Shown here: piece by piece, positions 20,325 to 29,061 of the stretch
Layout: every line of letters starts with the position of its first letter
How positions within the stretch are numbered: position 1 is the first letter of the stretch
Assembly: GCF_947626835.1 (NCBI RefSeq)
Contig: NZ_CANQTS010000016.1
Span: 1-49,739, forward strand
Source: an uncultured Acinetobacter sp.
Lineage (GTDB): Bacteria; Pseudomonadota; Gammaproteobacteria; Pseudomonadales; Moraxellaceae
Direction of reading: 5' to 3'
DNA length: 49,739 bases
Notes under the pieces: generated by a model
Seen by the model: the letters and a program-made list of their open reading frames with translations, nothing else
Databases searched by the model: none
Told to the model about the DNA's origin: nothing
Made by a program: the position numbers and the translations under genes

Positions 20325-22181
20325 TTAAGCAAAGATTTTTGAAGCAATTTGATAGGTTAAAAACGCCATCAAATACGCCAAACCAAATAGGTAAAAGGTC
20401 ATAATACCTACAGTTTTCCATGAACCTGTTTCACGTTTAACAGTGGCAAGGGTGGGTAAACAATGCGGTGCATAGATAAACCATACCAATACAGCCAAAC
20501 CTGTTGCCACAGACCAACCCAACTCGCCACCACTACTAATTAAAGCGGCTAAGCCTTCTGACATAGCGTCGTCATCCACAGCAGATAAGGCGTAAATCGT
20601 ACCCAATGCAGCAACCACCACTTCACGTGCAGCCATGGCTGGAATTAAGGCAATACAAATTTGCCAATTAAAGCCAAGTGGTGCAAAGATCGGTTGTAAC
20701 AGATGCCCAAGCATACCGGCTAAGGTATAGTCAATTGCAGGTAAAGTTGCCCCTTCTGGTGGTTGTGGAAAGGTACATAAGAACCATAACAACACCGACA
20801 AGGCAAAGATAATGCCACCTACACGTTTTAAGAAAATTTTGGCACGGTCGAGTAAACCAATCCAAATGTTCTTTAAGTCTGGGATGCGATAGCTTGGTAA
20901 TTCCATCAACAACATGTGTTGAGATTTGTCCTTATGGAAGAACTTAATCACAAATGACACACACAGCGCGCTGACAATCCCTGCCATATATAAACCAAAC
21001 AGTACTAAACCTTGCAGGTTAAAAATACCAGCCACGGTTTGTTCAGGAATAAACGCTGCAATCAGTAAGGCATACACAGGTAAACGTGCCGAACACGTCA
21101 TCAAAGGTGCTACAAAAATTGTAGTTAAACGGTCACGCGGATCACTAATGGTACGCGATGCCATAATGCCGGGAATAGCACAGGCAAAACTTGATAATAG
21201 CGGAATAAAGGCACGTCCCGACAAACCCGATTTAAACATCAGTTTATCGAGCAAAAAGGCTGCACGCGGTAAATAACCCGATTCTTCTAACACCAAGATA
21301 AAGAAGAACAAAATTAAAATTTGCGGTAAGAAAATCACCACGCCACCAGCACCGGCAATAATTCCATCGACCACTAAGCTATTTAAAAGTGGATGTGAGA
21401 TATTGCTACCCACCACTTCACCCAGCCAACCAAACAGCGCATCAATGCCATCCATAAATGGCGCAGCCCATGCAAACACCGCTTGGAAAATGACAAACAT
21501 CATCACTGCAAGGGTGACTAAACCAAGCACAGGATGTAGGAAAATTTTATCTAAAAATGCTGAGCGTTGGTCATCTTGTTCAGCAAACACCACCACATCT
21601 TTGACGAGTTGCTCAACTTTTTGATGCTGATCACCTTTTAAACCACTGAGTTCGGTGCTTGGTGCATGGTACTTGCCTTGATCAAGGGCATGTTTTAGAT
21701 TTTCAATCCCCGCTTCACGCACTGCCACGCTTTCTACCACAGGCACACCTAAACGCTCCGAGAGCTTTTGGGTGTTAATTTGCATACCACGGCGACGTGC
21801 CTCGTCCATCATATTCAGCACAATCAGCATAGGACGACCCAGCTCAAGCATCTCAAGCACAAGACCTAAATGCAGTTTTAAGTTGGTGGCATCCACCACA
21901 CACAAAAAGGCATCTTGCTCACGTTCTTCTGCTAAATGACCAAGCACCACATTACGGGTGACTTCTTCATCAGGACTGGTGGCATCTAAGCTATAAGTAC
22001 CGGGTAAATCCAAGACACGAACCGCTTGACCAGAAGGTAGGGTAAAATGACCCACCTTACGCTCCACAGTTACACCAGCGTAGTTACCTACTTTTTGACG
22101 TGTACCGGTTAAATGGTTAAACAGTGAGGTTTTACCGCAGTTTGGGTTACCAACAAGGGCAATACGTAGTGCATCACTCAT
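20325..22181 (-). CDS. feoB: Ferrous iron transporter FeoB
   Basis: FeoB is the inner-membrane Fe(2+) permease with an N-terminal GTPase. The G motifs are clear: GNPNCGKTSLFN (G1), LPGTYSLDATSPDE (G3 region) and LNMMDEARRRG (G4). The membrane part has two Gate regions, including LSSFACAIPGIMASRT with the conserved Cys and a second half with IPAMAAREVVVAALGT. At 618 residues it lacks the long C-terminal tail of the enterobacterial protein, normal for this group. Its ATG overlaps the feoA stop by four bases. Confidence 0.97.
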   Translation of the reverse strand: MSDALRIALVGNPNCGKTSLFNHLTGTRQKVGNYAGVTVERKVGHFTLPSGQAVRVLDLPGTYSLDATSPDEEVTRNVVLGHLAEEREQDAFLCVVDATNLKLHLGLVLEMLELGRPMLIVLNMMDEARRRGMQINTQKLSERLGVPVVESVAVREAGIENLKHALDQGKYHAPSTELSGLKGDQHQKVEQLVKDVVVFAEQDDQRSAFLDKIFLHPVLGLVTLAVMMFVIFQAVFAWAAPFMDGIDALFGWLGEVVGSNISHPLLNSLVVDGIIAGAGGVVIFLPQILILFFFILVLEESGYLPRAAFLLDKLMFKSGLSGRAFIPLLSSFACAIPGIMASRTISDPRDRLTTIFVAPLMTCSARLPVYALLIAAFIPEQTVAGIFNLQGLVLFGLYMAGIVSALCVSFVIKFFHKDKSQHMLLMELPSYRIPDLKNIWIGLLDRAKIFLKRVGGIIFALSVLLWFLCTFPQPPEGATLPAIDYTLAGMLGHLLQPIFAPLGFNWQICIALIPAMAAREVVVAALGTIYALSAVDDDAMSEGLAALISSGGELGWSVATGLAVLVWFIYAPHCLPTLATVKRETGSWKTVGIMTFYLFGLAYLMAFLTYQIASKIFA

Positions 22182-22432
22182 GCAGCAACTCCTTCAATTT
22201 CAATTTTTTGGGCTTCAACTTTACGTAGCGCAAAGCGGGTAAAACCAATTTGAATTAAGATAGGGTCACCACCGAAAATACCTTTGGTAATCACTTGCAC
22301 TTGAGTGCCTGGCGTAAAGCCCAAGGTTTCTAAACGACTTGCGACAATATCGCTTTGGCTGGTGCCATCCAAAGTACGATGCACTTTGCGAATGACGGCA
22401 GTTTGTTTCACTTTCAACTCTGACAAACGCAC
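22178..22432 (-). CDS. feoA: Ferrous iron transport protein FeoA
   Basis: FeoA is a small SH3-like cytoplasmic partner of FeoB. The 84 residues contain the family pattern LETLGFTPGTQVQVITKGIFGGDPILIQI (shown in part: LETLGFTPGTQVQV) and FALRKVEAQKIEIE. Start is GTG at 22432 with AGGA eight bases upstream. It overlaps feoB by four bases (ATGA coupling). A Fur box lies in its promoter. Confidence 0.96.
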   Translation of the reverse strand: MRLSELKVKQTAVIRKVHRTLDGTSQSDIVASRLETLGFTPGTQVQVITKGIFGGDPILIQIGFTRFALRKVEAQKIEIEGVAA

Positions 22433-22457
22433 GATTGAATCCTAAATACTTTTGCTC

Positions 22458-22487
22458 ATTATACAAACAAATGAGAATAATTAACAA
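22458..22487 (-). promoter_or_regulatory. feoA promoter
   Basis: On the minus strand TATAAT (22458-22463) is preceded by an 18-base spacer and TTGTTA (22482-22487). Transcription would start near 22451, about 19 bases before the GTG. The spacer and -35 box overlap the Fur box at 22467-22485, the normal geometry for iron repression. Confidence 0.6.
22467..22485 (-). promoter_or_regulatory. Fur box in the feoA promoter
   Basis: ACAAATGAGAATAATTAAC matches the 19-base Fur consensus (GATAATGATAATCATTATC) at 13 positions by direct comparison. It covers the spacer between the feoA -35 and -10 boxes. Confidence 0.6.
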
Positions 22488-22556
22488 ATAAGGGCGAGTT
22501 ACATTTCGACTTGTTCTTATATCACATCGACATGCAGGCAAAATTACTCTAGATTA

Positions 22557-22575
22557 GATAATATCAATCATTCTC
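22557..22575 (+). promoter_or_regulatory. Second Fur box, near xerD
   Basis: GATAATATCAATCATTCTC matches the Fur consensus at 15 of 19 positions by direct comparison. It is 27 bases before the xerD ATG and about 125 bases upstream of feoA, so it could add to feo repression, affect xerD, or both. Confidence 0.55.
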
Positions 22576-22601
22576 ATCGCTTTAAGAGATTAAAAAAACC
22601 T

Positions 22602-23519
22602 ATGCTGAATAAGAAACCGCGCATTCCTGCACCTGTACAGATTCCTGAAGATTTAAGCTTTTTACAGGGGTTTGCCAACAATTTAGTCGCGCAAACGGTG
22701 AGTCCTCATACACGTAATGCCTATTTATCCGATTTAATTCAAGCAGCTGAGCTGTCACAAACTTACCTGCCTGACTGGAGCAGTGATGACATTAGTGTAG
22801 TCTTACTGAGCCTTACGCAAATGGGCAAAAGCCCACGCTCTATTGCCAGAACGTTGTCGGCATTGCGCTCTTTTTTTAAATTCTTGCGTGAACAAAATTT
22901 ACGCACCGACAATCCGGTTGCCGCCCATAAAACCCCAAAAATTGGGCGCAACTTACCCAAAGACTTGTCCGAACATGATGTGGATGCCTTAATTCAAGCA
23001 CCTGATGACAAAACCGCCTTAGGTTTACGCGATCGTGCCATGCTTGAAGTGCTGTATGCCTCAGGTTTACGTGTGTCCGAGTTGCTTAATTTACGCCTTG
23101 ATTTAATTAATCTAAATCAAGGCTATTTGCGTGTATTGGGTAAGGGGAATAAAGAACGTCTGGTACCACTCGGACAACATGCCTGTGCATGGGTAGAGCG
23201 CTATTTAAATGAGGCACGTCCTAAACTGTATCGTAGTGCTACAGACTTTGTGTTTTTAACCCAACAAGGCGGCATTATGAGCCGGCAAAATTTTTGGTAC
23301 GCCATTAAGCGCTATGCATTGCAAGCTGGTGTGCAAGCTGAACTATCACCGCATACCTTACGGCATGCTTTTGCCACACATTTACTCAATCATGGTGCAG
23401 ACTTACGTGTGGTGCAAATGCTACTTGGACACAGTGATTTATCTACTACACAAATTTATACCCATGTGGCGCAAGTACGCATGCAGCAGTTACACGCGAC
23501 CCACCATCCACGCGCTTAA
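22602..23519 (+). CDS. xerD: Site-specific tyrosine recombinase XerD
   Basis: The 305-residue protein has an N-terminal SAM-like DNA-binding domain (about 18-105) and a C-terminal catalytic domain with the full set of active residues: R157 (ASGLRVSELL), K181 (GKGNK), H251 and R254 (PHTLRHAFATHLL), H277 (LLGHSDL) and the nucleophile Y286 (TQIYTHV). It resolves chromosome dimers at dif with XerC and FtsK. XerC and XerD are hard to separate by eye; XerD is chosen because dsbC-hom-thrC follow, the pseudomonad xerD order. Confidence 0.88.
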   Translation: MLNKKPRIPAPVQIPEDLSFLQGFANNLVAQTVSPHTRNAYLSDLIQAAELSQTYLPDWSSDDISVVLLSLTQMGKSPRSIARTLSALRSFFKFLREQNLRTDNPVAAHKTPKIGRNLPKDLSEHDVDALIQAPDDKTALGLRDRAMLEVLYASGLRVSELLNLRLDLINLNQGYLRVLGKGNKERLVPLGQHACAWVERYLNEARPKLYRSATDFVFLTQQGGIMSRQNFWYAIKRYALQAGVQAELSPHTLRHAFATHLLNHGADLRVVQMLLGHSDLSTTQIYTHVAQVRMQQLHATHHPRA

Positions 23520-23596
23520 ATGTAAAATTTTTTAGTTTCAAGATGGTTTTTTGCTATGCTGTGCGCTCTTTATTTGTCATCTATGAAGGGTTACTG

Positions 23597-24409
23597 ATGT
23601 CTTTTACCCGCGCCAAATTAGTTTTAGCATGTAGTTTAAGCTTAAGTTTTGCTTTAAGTGCTTGCTCAAATTCAAATAATGAAGATAAGCAAACCACCTT
23701 TACAGCAAGTACACCTGCCACTGGTGAAGCATCAAATATTATTGAACGCAATGCCGAACAGCGTTTAGTCAAAACCCTAGAGCAACATTTTAAAACAGCC
23801 AATATTCAAGCCAAAGTGAATGAAATTAAGGCCACTGAAGTACCAAACTTGGTGTGGGTATCTTTAGAAGGCATGGGTTCAGTCTATGCCACCCATGACG
23901 GGAAATACATTATTCAAGGGGATGTGATTCGTTTAGGCGATAAAACCTTGCATAACTTGAGTGAATCCTTACAAGCTGAAAACAACAAAAAAATCCTAAG
24001 CAACTTAAAGCTGCAAGATTTAATTGTCTATCCTGCTCAAGGCAAAACCAAACATATCGTGTATGTGTTTACTGACATTAGCTGCCCATATTGTCATAAA
24101 TTGCATGAGCAAATGCCTGCCATCAATGCCAAAGGTATTGAAGTGCGTTATATCGCATGGCCACGTGGTGATCAGTTTATGCCTGCCATGCAAAGCGTAT
24201 GGTGTAGCGACGACCGCAAAGCTGCCTTTAACCGTGCCATCAGTGGTGAGCAATTGGCCGCTGCTAGCTGTAGCAATCCTGTACAGCAACAATATGAAAT
24301 GGGCTTGGCCATGGGGGTCAATGGTACCCCTGCGATCTATAACAGTGAAGGCATGTACTTAGGCGGTTACTTGAGTGCTGATGAATTAGCTGCGCGTTTA
24401 GATAAATAA
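23597..24409 (+). CDS. dsbC: DsbC-like thiol:disulphide interchange protein, probable lipoprotein
   Basis: The protein has an N-terminal dimerisation region (about 50-110) and a thioredoxin-fold domain with ISCPYCHKLHEQMP (CPYC active site) and the cis-proline in GVNGTPAIYNSEG. It should isomerise wrong disulphides in the periplasm. ATG at 23597 is preferred over 23543: AGGG lies seven bases upstream and the protein then begins with a proper signal, MSFTRAKLVLACSLSLSFAL, ending in lipobox LSAC. This suggests a membrane-anchored rather than soluble DsbC. It follows xerD and precedes a terminator. Confidence 0.87.
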   Translation: MSFTRAKLVLACSLSLSFALSACSNSNNEDKQTTFTASTPATGEASNIIERNAEQRLVKTLEQHFKTANIQAKVNEIKATEVPNLVWVSLEGMGSVYATHDGKYIIQGDVIRLGDKTLHNLSESLQAENNKKILSNLKLQDLIVYPAQGKTKHIVYVFTDISCPYCHKLHEQMPAINAKGIEVRYIAWPRGDQFMPAMQSVWCSDDRKAAFNRAISGEQLAAASCSNPVQQQYEMGLAMGVNGTPAIYNSEGMYLGGYLSADELAARLDK

Positions 24410-24454
24410 TTCTTATGCTATAAATTACTGTTTTTTATACATGTAGATAAAGTT

Positions 24455-24484
24455 AACAGGATGCTAGAGTATCCTGTTTTTTTT
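24455..24484 (+). terminator. Intrinsic terminator after dsbC
   Basis: AACAGGAT (24455-24462) and ATCCTGTT (24471-24478) form an eight-pair stem with loop GCTAGAGT, followed by T-rich sequence. It separates dsbC from hom. Confidence 0.8.
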
Positions 24485-24530
24485 AGCTATGATCTAGGCT
24501 CACTTAAAATTGGTAAATATGGAGTGTGAC

Positions 24531-25835
24531 GTGAAACCAGTTCGTCTGGCAATCCTCGGTCTAGGTACTGTGGGTGGTGGTGCCCTTAAACTATTACAAG
24601 AAAATGCTGCTGAGATTAGACGTCGCACCGGTCGTGAAATTCAAATTACCCATGTGGGTACACGTCGTCCACGTCCTGATCTAAATCTACCAGACAGCGT
24701 GAAGCAAAGTGCAGATTTACTCGAAATCGTGCGTCAACCTGACGTGGATGTTGTGGTTGAAGTGATGGGTGGTATTCATCCGGCTTACGAAATTATTAAA
24801 GAAGCTATTTTACATGGCAAGCAAGTGGTCACTGCCAACAAGGCATTACTTGCTGAACATGGTAATGAATTATTTAAACTTGCCGACGACAACGCCGTGC
24901 AAATTGCCTATGAAGCGGCTGTTGCCGGTGGTATTCCAATTATTAAAGTGATGCGCGAAGGCTTAGCGGCCAACCGTATTGATTGGTTAGCCGGTATTAT
25001 TAATGGTACAGGTAACTTTATTTTAACCGAAATGCGTGAAAAAGGCCGTGCCTTTGAAGACGTATTGGCTGAAGCGCAAGCTTTAGGTTATGCCGAAGCT
25101 GACCCAACCTTTGACGTTGAGGGCATTGATGCAGCACATAAATTAACACTGCTTGCCTCAATTGCATTTGGTATTCCATTGCAATTTGATAAAGTGTTTA
25201 CCGAAGGTATTAGCAAAATTACCGCACAAGATGTGAAATACGCAGAAGACTTAGGTTTCCGTATTAAGCACTTAGGTATTGCTCGCCGTGCCGAAACTGG
25301 CATTGAATTACGTGTACACCCAACCTTAATTCCTGAAGAAGAATTAATTGCCAACGTCAATGGCGTTAAAAATGCGGTACTTGTACAAGCCAATGCGGTA
25401 GGCCCAACACTGTACTATGGCGCAGGTGCAGGTGCAGGTCCAACAGCATCAGCAGTCGTGGCTGACGTGGTTGATATTGTACGTGATATCTCGTATACCG
25501 AAGATGGTGCAGGTACCATTCCTCAATTGGCCTTTGAAAACCTAACCGATCTACATATTCTTCCGCGTGAAGAAATGACCACAGGTTACTACATCCGTAT
25601 TAATGCTGAAGATCAAATGGGTGTATTGGCCAATGTTACTTCTATTTTAAGCAATGCCGGTATCAGTATTGATGCCATTATGCAACAGCCACGCCTCAAA
25701 GACCTCATTCCAATCGTGATCTTAACAGACCCTGTTAAAGAAGCGAAAATGGATGAAGCGTTAAAACAAATTCAAGCTCTTCCTGTCATTCATGGCGAAA
25801 TTGTACGAATTCGTTTAGAATCGTTGGATAATTAA
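24531..25835 (+). CDS. hom: Homoserine dehydrogenase
   Basis: Hom reduces aspartate semialdehyde to homoserine, the branch point to threonine and methionine. It has an N-terminal Rossmann motif LAILGLGTVGGGALKLL, GGIHPAYE, VVTANKALLA, GTGNFILTEM, the catalytic-domain segment LGYAEADPTFDVEGIDAAHK, and a C-terminal ACT domain (about 350-434: YYIRINAEDQMGVLANVTSI) for threonine feedback. GTG at 24531 is preferred over the longer frame from 24510 because GGAG (24521-24524) is six bases away; 434 residues is typical. Confidence 0.96.
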   Translation: MKPVRLAILGLGTVGGGALKLLQENAAEIRRRTGREIQITHVGTRRPRPDLNLPDSVKQSADLLEIVRQPDVDVVVEVMGGIHPAYEIIKEAILHGKQVVTANKALLAEHGNELFKLADDNAVQIAYEAAVAGGIPIIKVMREGLAANRIDWLAGIINGTGNFILTEMREKGRAFEDVLAEAQALGYAEADPTFDVEGIDAAHKLTLLASIAFGIPLQFDKVFTEGISKITAQDVKYAEDLGFRIKHLGIARRAETGIELRVHPTLIPEEELIANVNGVKNAVLVQANAVGPTLYYGAGAGAGPTASAVVADVVDIVRDISYTEDGAGTIPQLAFENLTDLHILPREEMTTGYYIRINAEDQMGVLANVTSILSNAGISIDAIMQQPRLKDLIPIVILTDPVKEAKMDEALKQIQALPVIHGEIVRIRLESLDN

Positions 25836-25892
25836 TCGGGTTCAGAGGATACTCTCCTCTGACCAAGCTCTACACACAATTGGAACATCATC

Positions 25893-27032
25893 ATGTCGAA
25901 TGCCAATCGTTATACTGGTTTAGTTGACCGCTATCGCGACCGTTTACCAGTGTCTGCAACTACCCCTGCTGTATCACTCGGCGAAGGTAATACCCCACTG
26001 ATTAAGCTTGCGAATATTCCGCGCATTATTGGCAAAAATGTTGAAATTTATGTGAAGTATGAGGGCTTAAACCCGACTGGTTCATTTAAAGACCGTGGTA
26101 TGACCATGGCGGTAACAAAAGCTGCTGAAGAAGGTTCTAAAGCGATTATCTGTGCATCTACAGGTAATACGTCAGCTGCGGCAGCAGCTTATGCGGCGCG
26201 TGCCGGTATGAAAGCCTTCGTTTTAATCCCTGAAGGCAAAATTGCCATGGGTAAAATGGCGCAAGCGATGATGTATGGTGCAATCACGATGCAAATTCGC
26301 GGTAACTTTGACGACGGTATGCGTCTTGTGAAAGAAATTGCCGACAAAGCACCAGTGACGATTGTAAACTCAATCAATCCGTACCGTTTACAAGGTCAAA
26401 AAACCATTGCTTATGAAATCGTTGATGAGCTTGGTCGTGCACCAGATTACCACTGCTTACCAGTCGGTAACGCAGGTAACATTACAGCACATTGGATGGG
26501 TTACACAGAAGCTGTAGCCAACCAACCTGTAGGTGAATTTGAGCAAGTGGTTTACGACCCTGCAACAGATGCCTTCACAGGTCCAAAACCTGCAGGCTTG
26601 CCAATTATGGCAGGTTACCAAGCATCTGGCGCTGCGCCATTCTTACGTGGTGCGCCAGTTGAAAACCCTGAAACTGTTGCAACAGCAATTCGTATTGGTA
26701 ATCCACAAAGCTGGAACCATGCAAAAGCAGTAGTACGTGATTCAAATGGTTGGTTTGATGAATTAACTGATGCTGAAATCTTAGAAGCACAACGTCTGCT
26801 TTCTATGTATGAAGGTGTCTTTGTAGAACCTGCTTCTGCGGCATCTGTGGGCGGTGCAATCCGTGACATTAAAGCTGGCAAAATTGCTGAGGGTTCTGTG
26901 ATCGTATGTACCGTTACCGGTAATGGTCTTAAAGATCCAGATACAGCAATCAAACAATGTTCTGATGCAGTGATGCTGTCTATTGACGCAACTTTAGATC
27001 AAGTTCGTGATTCAATTTTAAATAACATGTAA
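25893..27032 (+). CDS. thrC: Threonine synthase
   Basis: ThrC converts O-phosphohomoserine to threonine with PLP. The 379 residues show LGEGNTPLIKL, the PLP lysine in NPTGSFKDRGMTMAV, STGNTSAAAAAYAARAG, the phosphate-binding LPVGNAGNITAHWMGYTE and VTGNGLKDPD near the end. This is the shorter threonine synthase class found in pseudomonads. It follows hom after 57 bases and probably shares its transcript; a strong terminator follows at 27044-27073. Confidence 0.96.
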   Translation: MSNANRYTGLVDRYRDRLPVSATTPAVSLGEGNTPLIKLANIPRIIGKNVEIYVKYEGLNPTGSFKDRGMTMAVTKAAEEGSKAIICASTGNTSAAAAAYAARAGMKAFVLIPEGKIAMGKMAQAMMYGAITMQIRGNFDDGMRLVKEIADKAPVTIVNSINPYRLQGQKTIAYEIVDELGRAPDYHCLPVGNAGNITAHWMGYTEAVANQPVGEFEQVVYDPATDAFTGPKPAGLPIMAGYQASGAAPFLRGAPVENPETVATAIRIGNPQSWNHAKAVVRDSNGWFDELTDAEILEAQRLLSMYEGVFVEPASAASVGGAIRDIKAGKIAEGSVIVCTVTGNGLKDPDTAIKQCSDAVMLSIDATLDQVRDSILNNM

Positions 27033-27043
27033 TTCATGTTGTA

Positions 27044-27073
27044 AAAAAAGCCCTGCACATGCAGGGCTTTTTT
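27044..27073. terminator. Bidirectional terminator between thrC and the pbpG-like gene
   Basis: AAAAAAGCCCTGC (27044-27056) and GCAGGGCTTTTTT (27061-27073) form a perfect stem with loop ACAT. A-run and T-run make it work on both strands, ending thrC and the convergent gene. Confidence 0.92.
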
Positions 27074-27084
27074 ATGATTAAAAC

Positions 27085-28203
27085 TTAAATTGCTTTAGGT
27101 AAATTGCTGGTCCAATTCATTAAGCGAATCGCATCATTATTACGCGCTTCAGTATTACTTGCGCCTAAAATCACCAAAGCCACTGGACGGTTATTTAAAG
27201 TGGTGTGCATCACGACACAACGCCCTGCTTCATTAATAAAGCCTGTTTTAGACAAATTAATGTTATAACCACCATTACGTACTAAACCATTGGTGTTATT
27301 AGATTTAAGTACACGGTAACCCAAATTAAAGTCATAGGTTGGCGTGGTTGAAAACTGACGAATCAAACCATATTGCGATGCCGTACTCACCAACACACCT
27401 AAATCACGTGCCGATGCAACGTTAGCAGGATGTAAACCCGTGGCTTCCATAAAGCGGCTACTGTGCATGCCCAACTCTTTAGCTTTGGCATTCATTGCAG
27501 CAACAAAAGCACTCTTACCCCCCGGATAAGTACGTCCTAACGCAGCTGCAGCAGGATTTTCAGATTTCATTAAAGCGAATAACAATGCTTCAGCACGATT
27601 CATCTTATCGCCCACACGTAAAGTGGAGCTTGAGTTTTTACCGCCTGCCCCTGCAAAGTCAACAGATTGCAAGGTAATGGTTTCATTCATATCTAAACGT
27701 GCGTCAGTAATCACCACAGCAGTCATCAGCTTGGTCACAGATGCAATCGGCAATGCAGCATTGGTATTTTTGCTATATAACACTTCGCCAGTATTGGCAT
27801 CCATCACCAAAGCGGCACGTGCATTGACCGAAGGTTGATTGCTATAACGGTTGGTATCTAAAATTTGAATGGTTTTTTTTGCTTCACCTTGCGTTACTAC
27901 ACCATCTACGCTACGCACACTGGTGGTAATCTTGGTGGTACTTTCACTTGGCGCAGTTAAAGTCGTGCTGGCTTGAGTGGGCGCACGTAAAGTGGTGGTT
28001 GCAGTCACAGAGCCTTGAGGTGAAGCTTCTTCGTTATTTAAAAATTGACTGGCTTGTTCTGATGACCACGCGATGTTGGCCTGTGCTGTGCTCCCTGAAG
28101 AAGAATTGACAATGAGTTCTGCAAAACCAGTCGAACTCATACCAAGCAGCACTGATAGGCTCAACACATGCTTTAACGATTTGTTAAATTTTTTCACAAT
28201 CAC
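27085..28203 (-). CDS. pbpG: D-alanyl-D-alanine endopeptidase, PBP7/8 (PbpG)-like
   Basis: The serine peptidase motifs are present: SxxK in IASVTKLMTAVV, SxN in MKSENPAAAALG, and KTG in LSKTGFINEAGRCVV. A signal peptide (MIVKKFNKSLKHVLSLSVLL, cleavage near TGFA-E) sends it to the periplasm, where the family trims peptidoglycan cross-links. Between signal and catalytic domain (starting at about residue 125, ARAALVMDANTG) lies an unusually long Ser/Thr/Ala-rich linker. The first codon is GTG at 28203; GTG at 28197 is possible. It is divergent from gacA. Confidence 0.9.
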   Translation of the reverse strand: MIVKKFNKSLKHVLSLSVLLGMSSTGFAELIVNSSSGSTAQANIAWSSEQASQFLNNEEASPQGSVTATTTLRAPTQASTTLTAPSESTTKITTSVRSVDGVVTQGEAKKTIQILDTNRYSNQPSVNARAALVMDANTGEVLYSKNTNAALPIASVTKLMTAVVITDARLDMNETITLQSVDFAGAGGKNSSSTLRVGDKMNRAEALLFALMKSENPAAAALGRTYPGGKSAFVAAMNAKAKELGMHSSRFMEATGLHPANVASARDLGVLVSTASQYGLIRQFSTTPTYDFNLGYRVLKSNNTNGLVRNGGYNINLSKTGFINEAGRCVVMHTTLNNRPVALVILGASNTEARNNDAIRLMNWTSNLPKAI

Positions 28204-28217
28204 TTACTCATCTCAAG

Positions 28218-28245
28218 GAGGTAAGATACATTTGCGTATTACCTC
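28218..28245 (-). repeat. Inverted repeat in the pbpG leader
   Basis: GAGGTAA-GA-TAC and GTA-TTACCTC form a ten-pair hairpin with a two-base bulge and loop ATTTGC, 15-42 bases upstream of the pbpG start. It may be an operator or a leader hairpin. Confidence 0.5.
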
Positions 28246-28424
28246 AAATATGCCTTACATTTACATACAGTGAGCCACAAAATGTACAAATCTCGCAACT
28301 GTCACATTCTGCCTATCACTTGGGTTTGGAATACAGATAGGATTGCTAATTTTGTCGTTTCATTGCAAGCTAATTTTGCGTTATGTAACAAAAAAGATGA
28401 AAAATCATTCAGAGGGAGAAGCCA

Positions 28425-29060
28425 GTGATCACAGTTCTTGTAGTAGATGATCATGAGTTAGTTCGCACCGGCATTTGCCGTATGCTCGAAGACCATCTTG
28501 ATGTACAAGTGATTGGGCAAGCAGAATCTGGTGAAGAGGCGATTAATTTAGTTCGTCAACATCATCCCAACGTGGTGTTATTGGATGTCAATATGCCGGG
28601 GATTGGTGGAGTTGAAACCACACGCCGTTTATTACAAAGTGCACCTGATACCAAGGTATTGGCCGTCAGTGGCTTGGCTGAAGAGCCCTATCCGTCTTTA
28701 TTACTTAAAGCCGGTGCCAAAGGCTATATTACCAAAGGTGCACCTGTGACTGAGATGGTACGTGCCATTAAAAAAGTCATGCAAGGCGGTAAATACTTTA
28801 GTGCTGATATTGCAGAACAATTGGCCAGTTCTTATTTATCTGACACACAGCAATCACCTTTTGATGCTTTATCAGAACGTGAGATGCAAGTGGCAATGAT
28901 GGTAGTCAACTGTATTAGCGCACAAGAAATTGCCGATAAACTATTTGTGAGTGTAAAAACTGTGAATACTTATCGCTATCGTATTTTTGAAAAACTCAAT
29001 ATCGATAGTGATGTCAAACTGACTCACTTAGCCATTCGTTACGGTCTGATTAAACCTTAA
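28425..29060 (+). CDS. gacA: LuxR-type response regulator, GacA/UvrY-like
   Basis: The 211-residue protein has a receiver domain (ITVLVVDDHELVRTG, phospho-acceptor Asp in VVLLDVNMPGIGG at about 54, Lys in GYITKGAP) and a C-terminal LuxR helix-turn-helix (about 145-205: LSEREMQVAMMVVNCISAQE, SVKTVNTYRYRIFEKL). This matches GacA, partner of the GacS kinase, which is not in the window. Start is GTG with GGGAG eight bases upstream. The stop is followed one base later by pilS, suggesting one transcript. Confidence 0.88.
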   Translation: MITVLVVDDHELVRTGICRMLEDHLDVQVIGQAESGEEAINLVRQHHPNVVLLDVNMPGIGGVETTRRLLQSAPDTKVLAVSGLAEEPYPSLLLKAGAKGYITKGAPVTEMVRAIKKVMQGGKYFSADIAEQLASSYLSDTQQSPFDALSEREMQVAMMVVNCISAQEIADKLFVSVKTVNTYRYRIFEKLNIDSDVKLTHLAIRYGLIKP

Positions 29061-29061
29061 T

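Noticed and set aside
20325..22181. FeoB as a truncated protein
   Set aside because: Both Gate domains and the C-terminal helices are present; the short form is normal in this group.
22602..23519. Calling the recombinase XerC
   Set aside because: The dsbC-hom-thrC order downstream is that of xerD; xerC usually lies by dapF.
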